Shown here in pieces: positions 51,667 to 62,205 of a stretch of DNA of 64,000 nucleotides. The stretch is from NCBI GenBank assembly GCA_046331705.1, contig JAXLQJ010000010.1:136005-200004 (forward strand), in the 5' to 3' direction. Numbering within the stretch: the first letter of the stretch is position 1; each line of letters starts with the position of its first letter. The position numbers and the translations under genes were made by a program. This DNA is from JADJOY01 sp046331705 [NCBI: bacterium] (GTDB lineage Bacteria > JADJOY01). Below the pieces are notes generated by a model. It did not search any database and was not told where the DNA came from. It was given only the letters and a program-made list of their open reading frames with translations.

Positions 51667-52797
51667 ATGGCGAGCCATACGTTCCGTCGCGCCGCGCTGG
51701 CCGCGCTCTTCGCGATCGTCGCGAGCTGCTCGGCGCAGATCTCGGTCGATCACGCTCCCTCGCTGGGCCGGCCCGCGAGCGCAGATCCGGGTGCGCCGGT
51801 CGGCTCGATGGGCGCCGCTGCGACGGCGGCGCCGATGGTCGTGGAGGTCGGGCCGATCGGGTTCACGGTCTCCGACATGGATCGCTCCGTGGACTTCTTC
51901 ACGAAGGTGCTCACGTTCGAGAAGGAGTCGGACGTCGAGGTCGCGGGAGAGGCCTTCGAGCACCTGGAAGGCGTCTTCGGCGCGCGGGCGCGGGTGGTGC
52001 GGATGCGGCTCGGCGCGGAGCGCATCGAGCTGACCCAGTACCGGGCGCCGCGCGGACGGCCGATTCCCGTCGACGCACGCAGCAACGATCGCTGGTTCCA
52101 GCACGTCGCGATCATCGTCCGCGACATGGATGAGGCGTACGCGCGGCTCCGGGACCACGGCGTGGTGTACGCCTCGACGGGTCCGCAGCGCCTCCCGGAC
52201 TGGAACCCGAACGCCGGCGGAATTCAGGCGTTCTATTTTCACGACCCGGACGGACACGTGCTCGAGATCCTCGCGTTCCCCCCGGGCAAGGGGAACCCGA
52301 GGTGGCAGCAGCCCACCGATCGCTTGTTCCTGGGCATCGATCACACGGCGATCGTGATCGACAGCACCGCCGAGAGCCTGCGCTTCTATCGCGATCGACT
52401 CGGGCTCGCCGTGGCGGGCGCGAGCGAGAACTACGGCGTCGAGCAAGAGCACTTGAACGCGGTCTTCGGCGCGCGACTACGGATCACCTCGCTCCACGCC
52501 GAGCGCGGACCCTCGATCGAGCTCCTGGAATACCTCGCGCCCAGCGACGGGCGGCCCTATCCGCTCGACGCGAAGGCGAACGACCTCGTCCACTGGCAGA
52601 CGCGCGTGATGGTGCGCGAACCGGAGAGCGCGGAACGCACGCTGCTCGACGCCGACGTGCCGTTCGTGTCACCCGGGCTGGTTCGCCTCGACGGCGCACC
52701 GCTGGGCTTCCGATCGGGAATGCTGCTCAGAGACCCCGACGGCCACGCGCTCGAGTTGGTGGCCGAACCCGCACCGCACGTCGCCGCAACGCGGTGA
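51667..52797 (+). CDS. Lipoprotein with two VOC (glyoxalase-fold) domains
   Basis: 376 aa. The signal ends [12 protein letters not shown], a lipobox. Two tandem VOC domains follow. The first, at about 60-200, has [38 protein letters not shown] and [17 protein letters not shown]. The second, at about 215-370, has [20 protein letters not shown] and [16 protein letters not shown]. The H...E metal-ligand pattern (HVAI, HVLE; HTAI, HALE) is retained in both. The activity could be dioxygenase- or isomerase-like and is not assignable. An exported, lipid-anchored VOC protein is uncommon. Confidence 0.8.
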   Translation: MASHTFRRAALAALFAIVASCSAQISVDHAPSLGRPASADPGAPVGSMGAAATAAPMVVEVGPIGFTVSDMDRSVDFFTKVLTFEKESDVEVAGEAFEHLEGVFGARARVVRMRLGAERIELTQYRAPRGRPIPVDARSNDRWFQHVAIIVRDMDEAYARLRDHGVVYASTGPQRLPDWNPNAGGIQAFYFHDPDGHVLEILAFPPGKGNPRWQQPTDRLFLGIDHTAIVIDSTAESLRFYRDRLGLAVAGASENYGVEQEHLNAVFGARLRITSLHAERGPSIELLEYLAPSDGRPYPLDAKANDLVHWQTRVMVREPESAERTLLDADVPFVSPGLVRLDGAPLGFRSGMLLRDPDGHALELVAEPAPHVAATR

Positions 52798-52813
52798 CCC
52801 GAAAGAGCGAGCC

Positions 52814-55582
52814 ATGGCCACACGAAAGCCCATTCCTCTCGACTCGATGCGAGCTTCCTCGACCACCGCGCTGGCGAGCCGGGAGCGCGAGCGGCTCGCC
52901 GAGGATGCCGAGCGTGACCGCAACTGGAAGCGCTGGGGACCCTATCTCTCCGAGCGCCAATGGGGCACGGTCCGCGAGGACTACTCCGCGTATGGCTCGT
53001 GCTGGGACTACTTCCCGCACGACCACGCCCGCAGCCGGGTCTACCGGTGGGGCGAGGACGGTCTGCTCGGCATCACCGACCGCCAGTGCCGCTTGTGCTT
53101 CGCGGTGGCGCTGTGGAACGGCCAGGACCCGATCCTGAAAGAGCGTCTGTTCGGGCTCACGGGTCCCGAGGGCAATCACGGCGAGGACGTGAAGGAGCTC
53201 TACTACTACCTCGACTCCACACCCACGCACTCGTACATGCGGGCGCTCTACAAGTATCCGCAGGCGGAGTTCCCGTACGCGCGCCTGGTCGAGGAGAATC
53301 GCAAGCGCGGCAAGTTCGAGCCCGAGTACGAGCTCGTCGACACCGGCGTGTTCGACGCGGGCCGCTACTTCGACGTCGAGGTGGAGTACGGCAAGGCCGC
53401 GCCCAACGATCTCGCGATCCGGATCACGGTGACCAACCGCGGACCGGAGCGCGCGAGCCTGGTGCTGTTGCCGACGCTCTGGTACCGCAACACCTGGTCG
53501 TGGGGCTCGATGCACGAGGGCTATTGGGGCAAGCCGCGGATGCTGGTGGACGCCGACGGCAGCGTGATCGGCGAGCACGCGAGCCTCGGCCGCTATCGTT
53601 TCGTTCCCGGCGCCAGTCCCACCGGCGGCGCGCCCGAGCTGGTGTTCACCGAGAACGAGACCAACGGCGCCCGGCTCTTCGGCGTGCCGAACGCCGCGCC
53701 GTTCGTGAAGGATGCTTTTCACGAGTACGTGGTCCACGGCCGCGGCGACGCCGTGAATCCCGCGCGTGTCGGCACCAAGATGGCGGCGATCTACCGGCTG
53801 GAGGTGGCCGCGGGCGCGAGCGTCGCCGTCACCGCGCGGCTCTTCCCGGACGATCCGGCGCACCTGCATCCCTCGGCGGAATCGCCAGGCACGATCGTGG
53901 ACGGCGCCCGCCACGAGGCCGATGCGTTCTACGCGACGCACCTCCCCGCGCACCTCACCAGCGACGAGCGGCTCGTGGTCCGCCAAGGCTACGCCGGGAT
54001 GCTGTGGTCGAAGCAGTTCTACCACTACGTCGTGCGCGACTGGCTCGATGGCGATCCCGCCCAGCCGGCGCCGCCCGCCGAGCGCAAGACGGGTCGCAAC
54101 CACGATTGGCCGCACGTCTACAACCGCGACGTGATCTCCATGCCGGACAAGTGGGAGTATCCGTGGTTCGCGGCCTGGGACCTCGCGTTCCACATGCTGC
54201 CGTTCGCGCGCGTCGATCCGTGGTTCGCCAAGGAGCAGCTCGTGCTGCTCTTGCGCGAGTGGTACATGCACCCGAACGGCCAGATTCCGGCCTACGAGTT
54301 CGCGTTCTCGGACGTGAACCCGCCGGTGCATGCCTGGGCGTGCTGGCGCGTCTACAAGATGACCGCGAGCCGCGGGAACCGCGATCGCCTCTTCCTGTCG
54401 CGCGTCTTCCAGAAGCTCCTCATGAACTTCACCTGGTGGGTGAACCGCAAGGATCTGGAGGGCAACCACCTCTTCACCGGCGGCTTCCTGGGCCTCGACA
54501 ACATCGGTGTGTTCGATCGCTCGAAGGCGCTGCCCACCGGCGGCTTCCTGGAGCAGGCTGACGGGACCGCGTGGATGGCGTTCTATTCCGCGACCATGCT
54601 CTCGATCGCGCTCGAGCTGGCGAAGGACAACCCCGCCACCGAGGACGTGGCGAGCAAGTTCTTCGAGCATTTCGTCGCGATCGTGGACGCGATGAATCGT
54701 CTCGGCGGCACGGGGCTGTGGGACGAGGAAGACGGCTTCTACTACGACCAGCTCCACCTCGATGGGCGGCACACGCCGCTCAAGGTCCGCTCGCTGGTGG
54801 GGCTCATCCCGCTCATCGCGGTGGAGGTCCTGGAAGGCGAGACGCTCGAACGCCTCCCGGGGTTCTCGAAGCGCCTCGATTGGTTCCTGACGAACCGCGA
54901 CGACCTTCGTCAGACGATCTCGTACCTGGAGACGCGCGACGACGGCGAGCACCGGCACCGGCTGCTGGCGGTGCCGAGCCGCGAGCGGCTGGTGCGGGTG
55001 CTGCGCTACATGCTCGACGAGAACGAGTTCCTGTCGCCCTACGGCATCCGCTCGATCTCGCGCGTACACCACGATCACCCGTACGTCTTCCGGGTGAACG
55101 GCGACGACCATCGCGTTGCCTACGACCCCGGCGAGTCGACGAGCGGCCTCTTCGGCGGCAACTCGAACTGGCGCGGTCCCATCTGGTTCCCGGTCAACTA
55201 CCTCCTCGTCGAGGCGCTCGAGCGCTACCACCACTTCTACGGCGACTCGCTCGAGGTCGAGTGTCCCACCGGCTCCGGCCGCTTCCTGAACCTGGGCGAG
55301 GTGGCCCGAGAGATCGCGCGTCGCCTGAGCCGCATCTTCCTCCCCGACGAGCACGGCCGTCGTCCCTGCCACGGCGACGACGACCGCTACGCCGTCGATC
55401 CCGCGTTTCGCGATCTGACGCTCTTCTACGAGTACTTCCACGGCGACACCGGACGCGGTGTCGGCGCCAGCCACCAGACGGGTTGGACCGGCCTGGTGGT
55501 GCGCTTGCTGGAGAAGCACGCGCGCGCCGCCGAGCCCGCGCGCGACCACGATCACGCGGCGCCTTCGCCGGCGCACGGCTGA
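52814..55582 (+). CDS. GH63-like alpha-glucosidase
   Basis: 922 aa, 16 bp after the VOC gene. The opening [40 protein letters not shown] and [20 protein letters not shown] identify the bacterial GH63 (mannosyl-oligosaccharide glucosidase-like) family. The catalytic (alpha/alpha)6 barrel is seen in [39 protein letters not shown] and [20 protein letters not shown]. No signal peptide, so likely cytoplasmic. It would hydrolyse alpha-glucosides such as glucosylglycerate, mannosylglycerate or related oligosaccharides. It is paired with a debranching enzyme 5 bp downstream, pointing to storage-glucan or compatible-solute breakdown. Confidence 0.88.
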   Translation: MATRKPIPLDSMRASSTTALASRERERLAEDAERDRNWKRWGPYLSERQWGTVREDYSAYGSCWDYFPHDHARSRVYRWGEDGLLGITDRQCRLCFAVALWNGQDPILKERLFGLTGPEGNHGEDVKELYYYLDSTPTHSYMRALYKYPQAEFPYARLVEENRKRGKFEPEYELVDTGVFDAGRYFDVEVEYGKAAPNDLAIRITVTNRGPERASLVLLPTLWYRNTWSWGSMHEGYWGKPRMLVDADGSVIGEHASLGRYRFVPGASPTGGAPELVFTENETNGARLFGVPNAAPFVKDAFHEYVVHGRGDAVNPARVGTKMAAIYRLEVAAGASVAVTARLFPDDPAHLHPSAESPGTIVDGARHEADAFYATHLPAHLTSDERLVVRQGYAGMLWSKQFYHYVVRDWLDGDPAQPAPPAERKTGRNHDWPHVYNRDVISMPDKWEYPWFAAWDLAFHMLPFARVDPWFAKEQLVLLLREWYMHPNGQIPAYEFAFSDVNPPVHAWACWRVYKMTASRGNRDRLFLSRVFQKLLMNFTWWVNRKDLEGNHLFTGGFLGLDNIGVFDRSKALPTGGFLEQADGTAWMAFYSATMLSIALELAKDNPATEDVASKFFEHFVAIVDAMNRLGGTGLWDEEDGFYYDQLHLDGRHTPLKVRSLVGLIPLIAVEVLEGETLERLPGFSKRLDWFLTNRDDLRQTISYLETRDDGEHRHRLLAVPSRERLVRVLRYMLDENEFLSPYGIRSISRVHHDHPYVFRVNGDDHRVAYDPGESTSGLFGGNSNWRGPIWFPVNYLLVEALERYHHFYGDSLEVECPTGSGRFLNLGEVAREIARRLSRIFLPDEHGRRPCHGDDDRYAVDPAFRDLTLFYEYFHGDTGRGVGASHQTGWTGLVVRLLEKHARAAEPARDHDHAAPSPAHG

Positions 55583-55587
55583 CGGCC

Positions 55588-57540
55588 ATGAGCTCGTTCG
55601 ACGCGGACGCGGAATGGCTCGAAGCCGACGGGCTCGGCGGATTCGCCTCGGGCACGGTGGGCGGAGCGCGCACCCGCCGCTATCACGCGCTGCTGCTCGT
55701 GGCGTCCCAGCCGCCTGCGGGGCGCTTCGTGCTGGTGAACGGCTTCGATGCTTGGGTGGATTCGCCGGGTGCGGGCGAGCACGCTGGCTTCGAGGCGGTG
55801 CCGATCTCCACCCAGCGCTACGCGCCGGACGTGATCCATCCCCGCGGCATCGAGCGGCTTGCGAGCTTCGAGGCCGAGCCCTGGCCGCGCTGGACGTTCC
55901 GCCTGCCGGATGGCTCGTGGCTCGTCCAGGAGATCCTCGTCCTCAACGGGACGCCGACGACCTGCGTCTCCTGGCGCCACGAGAGCTCCCGCGGCAAGGT
56001 CCACCTGAGCGTGCGGCCGTTCCTGTCGGGGCGCGATCCGCACGCGTTGCACCGCGAGAACGGCGGCTTCGACTTCACGCCGCACGCCGAGCTGGGCTGG
56101 ATCCGGTGGCAGCCCTATCGTGACGTGCCCGCGGTGGTGAGCGGATCGAACGGGACGTTCCGAGCCGAAGCGCTCTGGTATCGGAGCTTCCTCTACTCCG
56201 AAGAGCGCGCACGCGGGCTCGACGACGTCGAGGATCTGGCCTCGCCGGGCGTCCTCGAGTTCGCGCTCGACGGCGGCGAGGCGCTGTGGGTGTTGAGCGC
56301 CGACGGCATCGATGCCGCGCCAGGCGCGCCGCGCGGCGCCGTCGAGGACTTCGTTCGCTCCGCCCGCTCGGCCGAGGTCGCGCGGCGCGCGGCGATGTCG
56401 TCGCGGCTCGAGCGCGCGGCGGCGGCGTATCTCGTGAAGCGCGGCGGCGGTTGCACGATCATCGCCGGGTATCCGTGGTTCGGCGACTGGGGACGCGACA
56501 CCTTCATCGCGCTGCGCGGGCTGTGTTTCGCCACGGGCCGCTTCGACGACGCGCGCCGCATCCTCGTCGAGTGGTCCGGCACGGTCTCGCAGGGGATGCT
56601 GCCCAATCGCTTCCCCGATCGCGGTGACGTGCCCGAGTACAACGCCGTCGACGCGTCGCTCTGGTACGTGATCGCCGTGGGCGAGCTTCTCGACGCCGCG
56701 GGCTCGGGGCGCGTGGCACTCACCGAGTCCGACCGCGTGCGGCTCGAAGCCGCGGTGCGCGCGATCCTCGACGGCTACGCGCGCGGCACGCGCTACGGCA
56801 TCCGCCTCGACTCCGACGGCCTGCTCATGAGCGGCGAGCCGGGGGTGCAGCTCACGTGGATGGACGCGAAGGTGGGCGATTGGGTGGTGACGCCGCGCAC
56901 CGGCAAGGCCGTGGACGTGCAGGCGCTCTGGCTCAACGCGCTGGCGGTGGGCGCGCGGCTCGATGCGTCGCTCGGCGCGACGCTCGCGCGCGGCGAAGCG
57001 AGCTTCCGCGAGCGCTTCTGGAACGACGCGCGCGGCGCTCTCTTCGACGTCGTCGACGTCGAGCACCGCCCGCACGAGAACGATGCGGCGTTTCGCCCCA
57101 ACCAGATCTTCGCGGTCGGAGGCTTGCCGCGGGCGATCGTGGAAGGCGAGCCCGCGCGCCGCATCGTCGACGCGGTGGAGGCGCGGCTCTGGACGCCGCT
57201 CGGCCTGCGCTCGCTGGCACCGAGCGAGCCGGGCTACACGCCGCGCTACCAGGGCGGGGTGCGCGAGCGCGATGGCGCCTACCACCAGGGCACGGTGTGG
57301 CCGTGGCTGGTCGGGCCGTTCGTGGAAGCGTGGGTTCGCGTCCGCGGCGCGACGGCGGAGGCCAAGCGCGAGGCGCGTAGCCGCTTCCTCGACCCGCTTC
57401 TCGAGCACCTCGACGAGGCGGGCATCGGGCACCTCTCCGAGATCGCCGACGGCGACGCGCCGCACACTCCGCGCGGCTGCCCGTTTCAAGCCTGGTCGGT
57501 CGGCGAAGCGCTCCGCCTCGATCGAATCGTCCTCGCCTGA
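55588..57540 (+). CDS. Glycogen debranching enzyme (archaeal/bacterial type)
   Basis: 650 aa from ATG 55588, 5 bp after the GH63 gene. The N-terminal beta domain begins EWLEADGLGGFASGTVGGAR and TRRYHALLLVA, classic for the GDE_N family. The C-terminal (alpha/alpha)6 barrel has IIAGYPWFGDWGRDTFIALR, LPNRFPDRGDVPEYNAVDAS, VQLTWMDAKVGDWVVTPRTG and YHQGTVWPWLVGPFVEAW. These match amylo-alpha-1,6-glucosidase of GH133. It removes alpha-1,6 branches from glycogen. Tight coupling to GH63 suggests joint glucan turnover. Confidence 0.9.
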   Translation: MSSFDADAEWLEADGLGGFASGTVGGARTRRYHALLLVASQPPAGRFVLVNGFDAWVDSPGAGEHAGFEAVPISTQRYAPDVIHPRGIERLASFEAEPWPRWTFRLPDGSWLVQEILVLNGTPTTCVSWRHESSRGKVHLSVRPFLSGRDPHALHRENGGFDFTPHAELGWIRWQPYRDVPAVVSGSNGTFRAEALWYRSFLYSEERARGLDDVEDLASPGVLEFALDGGEALWVLSADGIDAAPGAPRGAVEDFVRSARSAEVARRAAMSSRLERAAAAYLVKRGGGCTIIAGYPWFGDWGRDTFIALRGLCFATGRFDDARRILVEWSGTVSQGMLPNRFPDRGDVPEYNAVDASLWYVIAVGELLDAAGSGRVALTESDRVRLEAAVRAILDGYARGTRYGIRLDSDGLLMSGEPGVQLTWMDAKVGDWVVTPRTGKAVDVQALWLNALAVGARLDASLGATLARGEASFRERFWNDARGALFDVVDVEHRPHENDAAFRPNQIFAVGGLPRAIVEGEPARRIVDAVEARLWTPLGLRSLAPSEPGYTPRYQGGVRERDGAYHQGTVWPWLVGPFVEAWVRVRGATAEAKREARSRFLDPLLEHLDEAGIGHLSEIADGDAPHTPRGCPFQAWSVGEALRLDRIVLA

Positions 57541-57780
57541 CGTCGCGGAGGGCGTGCCTCCACGAGACGACGGTTGCGCGGATGATCCGCGTGGGGACGG
57601 GAAGGCTCGCGCCTCGTCGACGGCGGCTTGACGATCGTCAACGGAGTGTCGCGGACGCCCGCGACGACTCCTGGATTTCGCGAACGATTCTCGACGATCG
57701 GCCGACATTCGCCCGCGGATTCGCCGGCCAACGTCTTGCATCGTCTGTCTCCGTCGGCTTGCGCACGGAGGTCAGGGACG

Positions 57781-58731
57781 ATGCCACGAGGGATTGCGCG
57801 CGCGCTCTCGCGCACACTGTGGGTGGGTTTCGCGGGTTTGTTGACGATGGGCGCCGAGTGCCCACCGACCACCGAGTCCTGCGATCCCGCGCTCGGTACC
57901 ACGCGCGTGCAGTCGGTGATCGTGCTGGAGCGCGGCACTGGAGTGCCGCTCTCGGCGCAGCTCTACGCGCCCGATCCCAGCGCGTATCCGACCCGCCCGT
58001 ATCCGGTGATCGCGATCCTGCCGGCGGGGCTCTCCGACACGGACTCGGTCGAGTGGGCGGCGGATCGGCTGGCGGGATCGGGCTACGCGGCGATCACCGT
58101 GAAGCCGTCGAATGGCGGCAGCCCCGACTCGTACGACCTGGCGCTCTCGAGCGCGATCGACTTCCTCGCGTCCGCGGACGACCCGCTTCGCGCCGAGCTG
58201 GATCTCGGCCGCATCGGCATCGCCGGCTGGTCGCTGGGAGCTCGCTCGCTCACCAAGACCCAGGATCTCGACTCGCGCGTGAAGGCGATGGTGGCGTGGG
58301 ACAACCTCGCCGTGCGCGAGACCGGCGACGAGGGCTCGCCGACCTGCGCCTACACCGGCACCGAGTACCGCACGCCGCGCGTGCCCGCGCTGGGGCAGGC
58401 CTCCGACGACTGCACGCCCACCGACCCTGACGCGAAGAAGACGGCGTACGATTGGTGGCGCCGCAGCTCGATGCCCAGCATGGAGCTGGTGTTCGAGGCC
58501 TCCACCCACAGCTGGTTCGGCACCGGTTGGACGCCGGACAAGCACGACCTCGTGCACTGGTACACGCACGCGTGGTTCGACCGCTGGCTGCGCGGCGACA
58601 CCACCGCCACGAGCCGCTTGCTCGCGCGCAACGTCTGCGGTCAGGACGTGTCCGCGATGCTCGACGCGGACTTCCGCTCCGCCGCCTATCTGGACGGCCA
58701 CGACTGCGCGGACCTACGCGCCGGCTGCTGA
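57781..58731 (+). CDS. Secreted alpha/beta hydrolase (dienelactone-hydrolase/PET-hydrolase-like)
   Basis: 316 aa from ATG 57781, preceded by GGAGG. A signal segment (LSRTLWVGFAGLLTMGAEC) precedes a Cys-containing mature start. The hydrolase core has YPVIAILPAGLSDTDSVEWA, the nucleophile elbow IGIAGWSLGARSLT (Ser in GWSLG), and a late THSWFG with the His. Dienelactone-hydrolase and polyester-hydrolase families share this plan. The substrate is unknown. The 240-bp gap upstream (57541-57780) contains no gene I can support. Confidence 0.7.
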   Translation: MPRGIARALSRTLWVGFAGLLTMGAECPPTTESCDPALGTTRVQSVIVLERGTGVPLSAQLYAPDPSAYPTRPYPVIAILPAGLSDTDSVEWAADRLAGSGYAAITVKPSNGGSPDSYDLALSSAIDFLASADDPLRAELDLGRIGIAGWSLGARSLTKTQDLDSRVKAMVAWDNLAVRETGDEGSPTCAYTGTEYRTPRVPALGQASDDCTPTDPDAKKTAYDWWRRSSMPSMELVFEASTHSWFGTGWTPDKHDLVHWYTHAWFDRWLRGDTTATSRLLARNVCGQDVSAMLDADFRSAAYLDGHDCADLRAGC

Positions 58732-58980
58732 GCCGCTTCAGGCGAAGCCCGTCCCGCACGGCACCGGCCGTAAGCGCCGGGTCGTCGTCGCGGGTTCAGC
58801 GTCGTGAGGCTTCGGTCGGAATCGAGGCCGGTGCGGTCGCGGTCCCGTCGTGGGTGACGGCGCGAGCGCGGGAGGGGGCCTCGATTGCCCCGACGTGCGC
58901 AGCGGCTGCGCGACCACGCGAGCTCACGTGGCGCTGCAGCCGCCGCTGACGTCGGGGCGAACGAGTCGTGCGAGGTGCGC

Positions 58981-59322
58981 TCAGACCATGTCCTTGAGCG
59001 ACTTCATCGGACGCGCGCGAACGCGCTTGCTGGCGGGCTTGGCCGGGAAGAACTTCTCGGTCTTGGTGAACGGATCCATGCGCTTGCCAGCCGCCTTGGC
59101 TGGGATGTTCTTCACCGTGAGCTTCAGGAGCCCCGGCGGAACCACGAACACGCCCGATCCCTTCTTGCCGAGGTTGGCCGAAGCGACGCCCGCGAGTGCT
59201 TCGAAGACACCCGCCACCTGCTTCTTCGCGAGCCCGGTCTTCTCAGCGATCGCCGCGTACACCTCGGACTTGGTGGGCGGCTTCGCCGTGGCGGACTTCT
59301 TCGCTGCCTTCTTGGTCGCCAT
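58981..59322 (-). CDS. HU-family DNA-binding protein
   Basis: 113 aa from ATG 59322. A Lys/Ala-rich N terminus (ATKKAAKKSATAKPP) precedes a HU/IHF fold: SEVYAAIAEKTGLAKKQVAG, VFEALAGVASANLGKKGSG and VPPGLLKLTVKNIPAK. A basic C-terminal tail (RVRARPMKSLKDMV) follows. The KxKxx-rich extension resembles the longer HU-like proteins of high-GC delta-type bacteria. It probably compacts or bends DNA. It is divergent from the isomerase gene across 220 bp that should hold both promoters. Confidence 0.88.
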   Translation of the reverse strand: MATKKAAKKSATAKPPTKSEVYAAIAEKTGLAKKQVAGVFEALAGVASANLGKKGSGVFVVPPGLLKLTVKNIPAKAAGKRMDPFTKTEKFFPAKPASKRVRARPMKSLKDMV

Positions 59323-59542
59323 TCGTCGTCTCCTCTCTCTTGCCTTTGATCTCGTCTCGACTCGAGCCGCCCCATGCGGCCGAAGGATGAAGTGGAATGC
59401 GGCGAAATTAGGAGGATCGCGTGCGCGCGTCAAGCGGAAATCGGCATCTTTCGCGGGGCTTCGCGAAGATCTGCGTGCGATGCTGGGATACAATCTCGGG
59501 CCCACACGATCGCTACCGAGTCGCGACAGCGAGGAGAGAGTC

Positions 59543-60139
59543 ATGTCCGGCAAGCTCGAGTACTTCTACGACTTCGTCAGTCCTTTCACGTATCTCGCCA
59601 ACGGCCAGCTGCCCGGCATCGTGAGCCGCACCGGCTGCGAGCTGATCGCGCGTCCGTTCTTCCTGGGCGGGGTGATGAAGGCCACCGGCAACGCGCCACC
59701 GGTCCACGTCCCCGCCAAGGGCGCCTACATGTTCGGCGACCTGGGACGCTGGGCGCGCCGCTACGGCGTCACCATCCAGATGCCCGCCGTCTTCCCGTTC
59801 AGCTCGCTCAAGGCGATGCGCGGCGCCATCGTGGCGGAACGGGAGGACCGCGAGCGCGTCTATCGCAACGCGTGCTTCCACGCGATCTGGGCCGAGGGGA
59901 TCGACGTCAGCGGGAACGACGGCCTCGGGCTGGTGGCGGAGCGCGCGGGGCTCGATCCCGCCGCCTTTCTCGCGGCCATCGAGCAACAGGACGTGAAGGA
60001 CGCCCTCGCCGCCAACACCAGCGAGGCGGTCGAGCGAGGTGCCTTCGGCGCGCCCACGTTCTTCGTGAACGGCGCGGAGATGTTCTGGGGCAACGACCGG
60101 CTCGACTTCGTCGAGGAGGCGCTGCGCTCGGCGTCGTGA
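59543..60139 (+). CDS. 2-hydroxychromene-2-carboxylate isomerase-like protein (DsbA fold)
   Basis: 198 aa from ATG 59543, with GAGGAGAG upstream. KLEYFYDFVSPFTYLANGQL is the DsbA/kappa-GST-like start with Ser replacing the redox Cys. RPFFLGGVMKATGNAPP, FGDLGRWARRYGVTIQMP and GAFGAPTFFVNGAEMFWGND end the protein in the standard way. Such enzymes act as glutathione-dependent isomerases in aromatic degradation. No other pathway genes are nearby, so the natural substrate is open. Confidence 0.88.
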   Translation: MSGKLEYFYDFVSPFTYLANGQLPGIVSRTGCELIARPFFLGGVMKATGNAPPVHVPAKGAYMFGDLGRWARRYGVTIQMPAVFPFSSLKAMRGAIVAEREDRERVYRNACFHAIWAEGIDVSGNDGLGLVAERAGLDPAAFLAAIEQQDVKDALAANTSEAVERGAFGAPTFFVNGAEMFWGNDRLDFVEEALRSAS

Positions 60140-60151
60140 CGCCGCGTCCGC

Positions 60152-61027
60152 TCAGATCCCGCGCGAGCCCAGGAACGCGAGCATCGCGTCGGCGAGCGCC
60201 TCGGGGCGCTCGTGGTGGATCATGTGGCCGACACCGTCGAGCTCGACGAGCCGCACGTCGCGAAACGCCGCGGCGCGTTCGCGCCAGTCCGGCACCAGGT
60301 CGCGAACCCAGCTCAGCTCGCCCATCACCACCAGCACGGGTGCCGTGACGCGATGCCAGAACGCGCGCGCTTGCTCGACGTAGAACGGCTGCGGCACGCG
60401 GCTCTTGTGGAGCGGATCGAAGCGCCAGCGGAAGAGCCCGTCGCCGCCGCGCTCGGTGCCGTGCGTCGCGAGCGCCAGCGCGCGCTCCTCGCCGAGGCGC
60501 GGGTTCGCGAGCCTGAGCTGCGCCGCCGCGTCGGCGATGGCGCGGTAGGGCCGCGGCACCTTCGCGAGCTGGTCGTGGTTGGAGCGCACCCACTCGGCGA
60601 ACTGGTCCGGCGCCGTGTCCGGGCGCATGTCGGCGGGCCCGAGCCCCTCGACGCTGACGTAGGCGCGCACCCGATCGGGGAAGGTGCCGGCGTAGAGCCC
60701 CGCCGCCATGCCGCCCATCGAGTGACCGACCAGCACCACCGGCCGGCCGCCGCCGAGCTCGCGCACCACGGCATCGATGTCGAGGACGTAGTCGGCGAAG
60801 TGGTAGTAGCCGCCGGCGCCGACCCAGCCCGAGAGCCCGTGGCCGCGCAGATCCACCGCCAGCACGCGGTAGCGCGCCGCCAGGCGCTCGGCCACCGGGT
60901 CCCAGGAGCGCGCGATGTCCATCCAGCCGTGGACCATCACGATGGGCTCGGCGTCCGCCGCGCCCCATTCGGCGACGTGGAGCCGAAGCCCGCGTTGGTG
61001 CTCGATGAAGCGGTCGGTGGGCTGCAT
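60152..61027 (-). CDS. Alpha/beta hydrolase
   Basis: 291 aa from ATG 61027. IVMVHGWMDIARSWDPVAER is the oxyanion HG motif. VLAVDLRGHGLSGW and VLVGHSMGGMAAGLYA (nucleophile Ser in GHSMG) follow, and VELDGVGHMIHHERPEALAD holds the catalytic His. This is a soluble esterase/epoxide-hydrolase-like member; no signal peptide. Substrate unknown. It is 10 bp downstream of the ABC permease gene and may be read as the last gene of that operon. Confidence 0.85.
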   Translation of the reverse strand: MQPTDRFIEHQRGLRLHVAEWGAADAEPIVMVHGWMDIARSWDPVAERLAARYRVLAVDLRGHGLSGWVGAGGYYHFADYVLDIDAVVRELGGGRPVVLVGHSMGGMAAGLYAGTFPDRVRAYVSVEGLGPADMRPDTAPDQFAEWVRSNHDQLAKVPRPYRAIADAAAQLRLANPRLGEERALALATHGTERGGDGLFRWRFDPLHKSRVPQPFYVEQARAFWHRVTAPVLVVMGELSWVRDLVPDWRERAAAFRDVRLVELDGVGHMIHHERPEALADAMLAFLGSRGI

Positions 61028-61037
61028 GCGAGCGTCC

Positions 61038-62195
61038 TCACACGTGTCGAAGCGCGTCCACGATCTCGAGCCGGGTCGCCGCGCGCGCCGGGAGCAGGCC
61101 GCCCAGCACACCGGAAGCGAGCGCCAGCGCCGCGCCGCCCAGCACGGCGCTGCGGGTCACGTCGAGCCGGAACGAGAGGTCGAAGAGATCCATGCCGTAG
61201 CCGTCGAACGCGTACGAGGCCGCGATCCCGAGCGCGCCGCCGAGGATCCCCACCAGCGTGCTCTCGATCAAGAGCCCGATGCCCACGGACCAGGCACCGA
61301 AGCCGAGCGCGCGCAGCGTCCCCATCTCGCGCACTCGCTTGCTCATCGCGGCGTACATGGTGTTCGCGCCCGCGAACACGGCGCCCAGACCCATGATCGT
61401 GCCGATCAGGTTGCCGAGGAACCGGAAGCCCACCGCCGAACGCGCCACGTCCTCGTAGTACTTGGGCTCGGCCTGCGCGTCGACGGAGACGGTCTTCGAG
61501 TCCTCGAGCGCTTTCTCGACCTCGCCGAGCCGGCGCGGCTCGGCGAGCCGCACCACCAAGAGCGAGACCTCGCTCACCATGTTCTCGCTCATGAGATCGT
61601 CGAGCTCCGCCCACACCTCGCCCTCGAAGATCTGGCCGGCGGCGGCGAACACGCCCACCACGCGGTGCATCTGGCGGCCGAACGCCAGCTCGTCGCCGAC
61701 GCCCACGCCGGCGAGCTTGCTCGGCAAGAGCGCGCCGATCAGCACTTCGCCGGGATGGGTGGGGAAGCGTCCGGCGAGCAAGCGGACGCCGCTGTGGACC
61801 GCGAACGCGTCGGGGGTGACGCCGCGGATCGGCACGTAGCGGGCGCCCTCCATCGAGCCGAGCGGCTCGCCCTTGCGGGGAACCGGTCGCTGCAGCAGGA
61901 GCTCGGCGCTCGCCAGCGGCTCGCCGCGACGGTCGCGCGCGACCGCCGGCTGATAGCGCACGATGTTCGCCGACTCGCGCGACAGCGAGGACGCCTCCGC
62001 CGAGGGCGCGCCCTTCGACATCACCAGCAGGTTGCGCGGGTCGCCGGTCGAGACCGCCACCCGCGCGATGCCGCTGGCGGTGGCCGCCATCACCACGAAC
62101 ACCAGCACGCTGGCGGCGACGCCGAGCACCACCACGCCGGTGGAGCGCTTGCGCGCCATCACGTTCCGCCACGAGTAGGTGAGGGGTAGCGGCAC
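61038..62195 (-). CDS. ABC transporter permease (MacB/FtsX type), second
   Basis: 385 aa from GTG 62195, 10 bp after the upstream permease stop; a longer frame reads through that gene. It starts VPLPLTYSWRNVMARKRSTG. A first membrane helix is followed by a large periplasmic MacB_PCD domain (about 50-260). The FtsX domain has three C-terminal helices with MYAAMSKRVREMGTLRALGF and IGLLIESTLVGILGGALGIA. The VREMGTLRALGF motif is diagnostic. It forms a heteromeric exporter with the next two genes. Confidence 0.88.
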   Translation of the reverse strand: MPLPLTYSWRNVMARKRSTGVVVLGVAASVLVFVVMAATASGIARVAVSTGDPRNLLVMSKGAPSAEASSLSRESANIVRYQPAVARDRRGEPLASAELLLQRPVPRKGEPLGSMEGARYVPIRGVTPDAFAVHSGVRLLAGRFPTHPGEVLIGALLPSKLAGVGVGDELAFGRQMHRVVGVFAAAGQIFEGEVWAELDDLMSENMVSEVSLLVVRLAEPRRLGEVEKALEDSKTVSVDAQAEPKYYEDVARSAVGFRFLGNLIGTIMGLGAVFAGANTMYAAMSKRVREMGTLRALGFGAWSVGIGLLIESTLVGILGGALGIAASYAFDGYGMDLFDLSFRLDVTRSAVLGGAALALASGVLGGLLPARAATRLEIVDALRHV

Positions 62196-62205
62196 GGCGC
62201 GGCGC

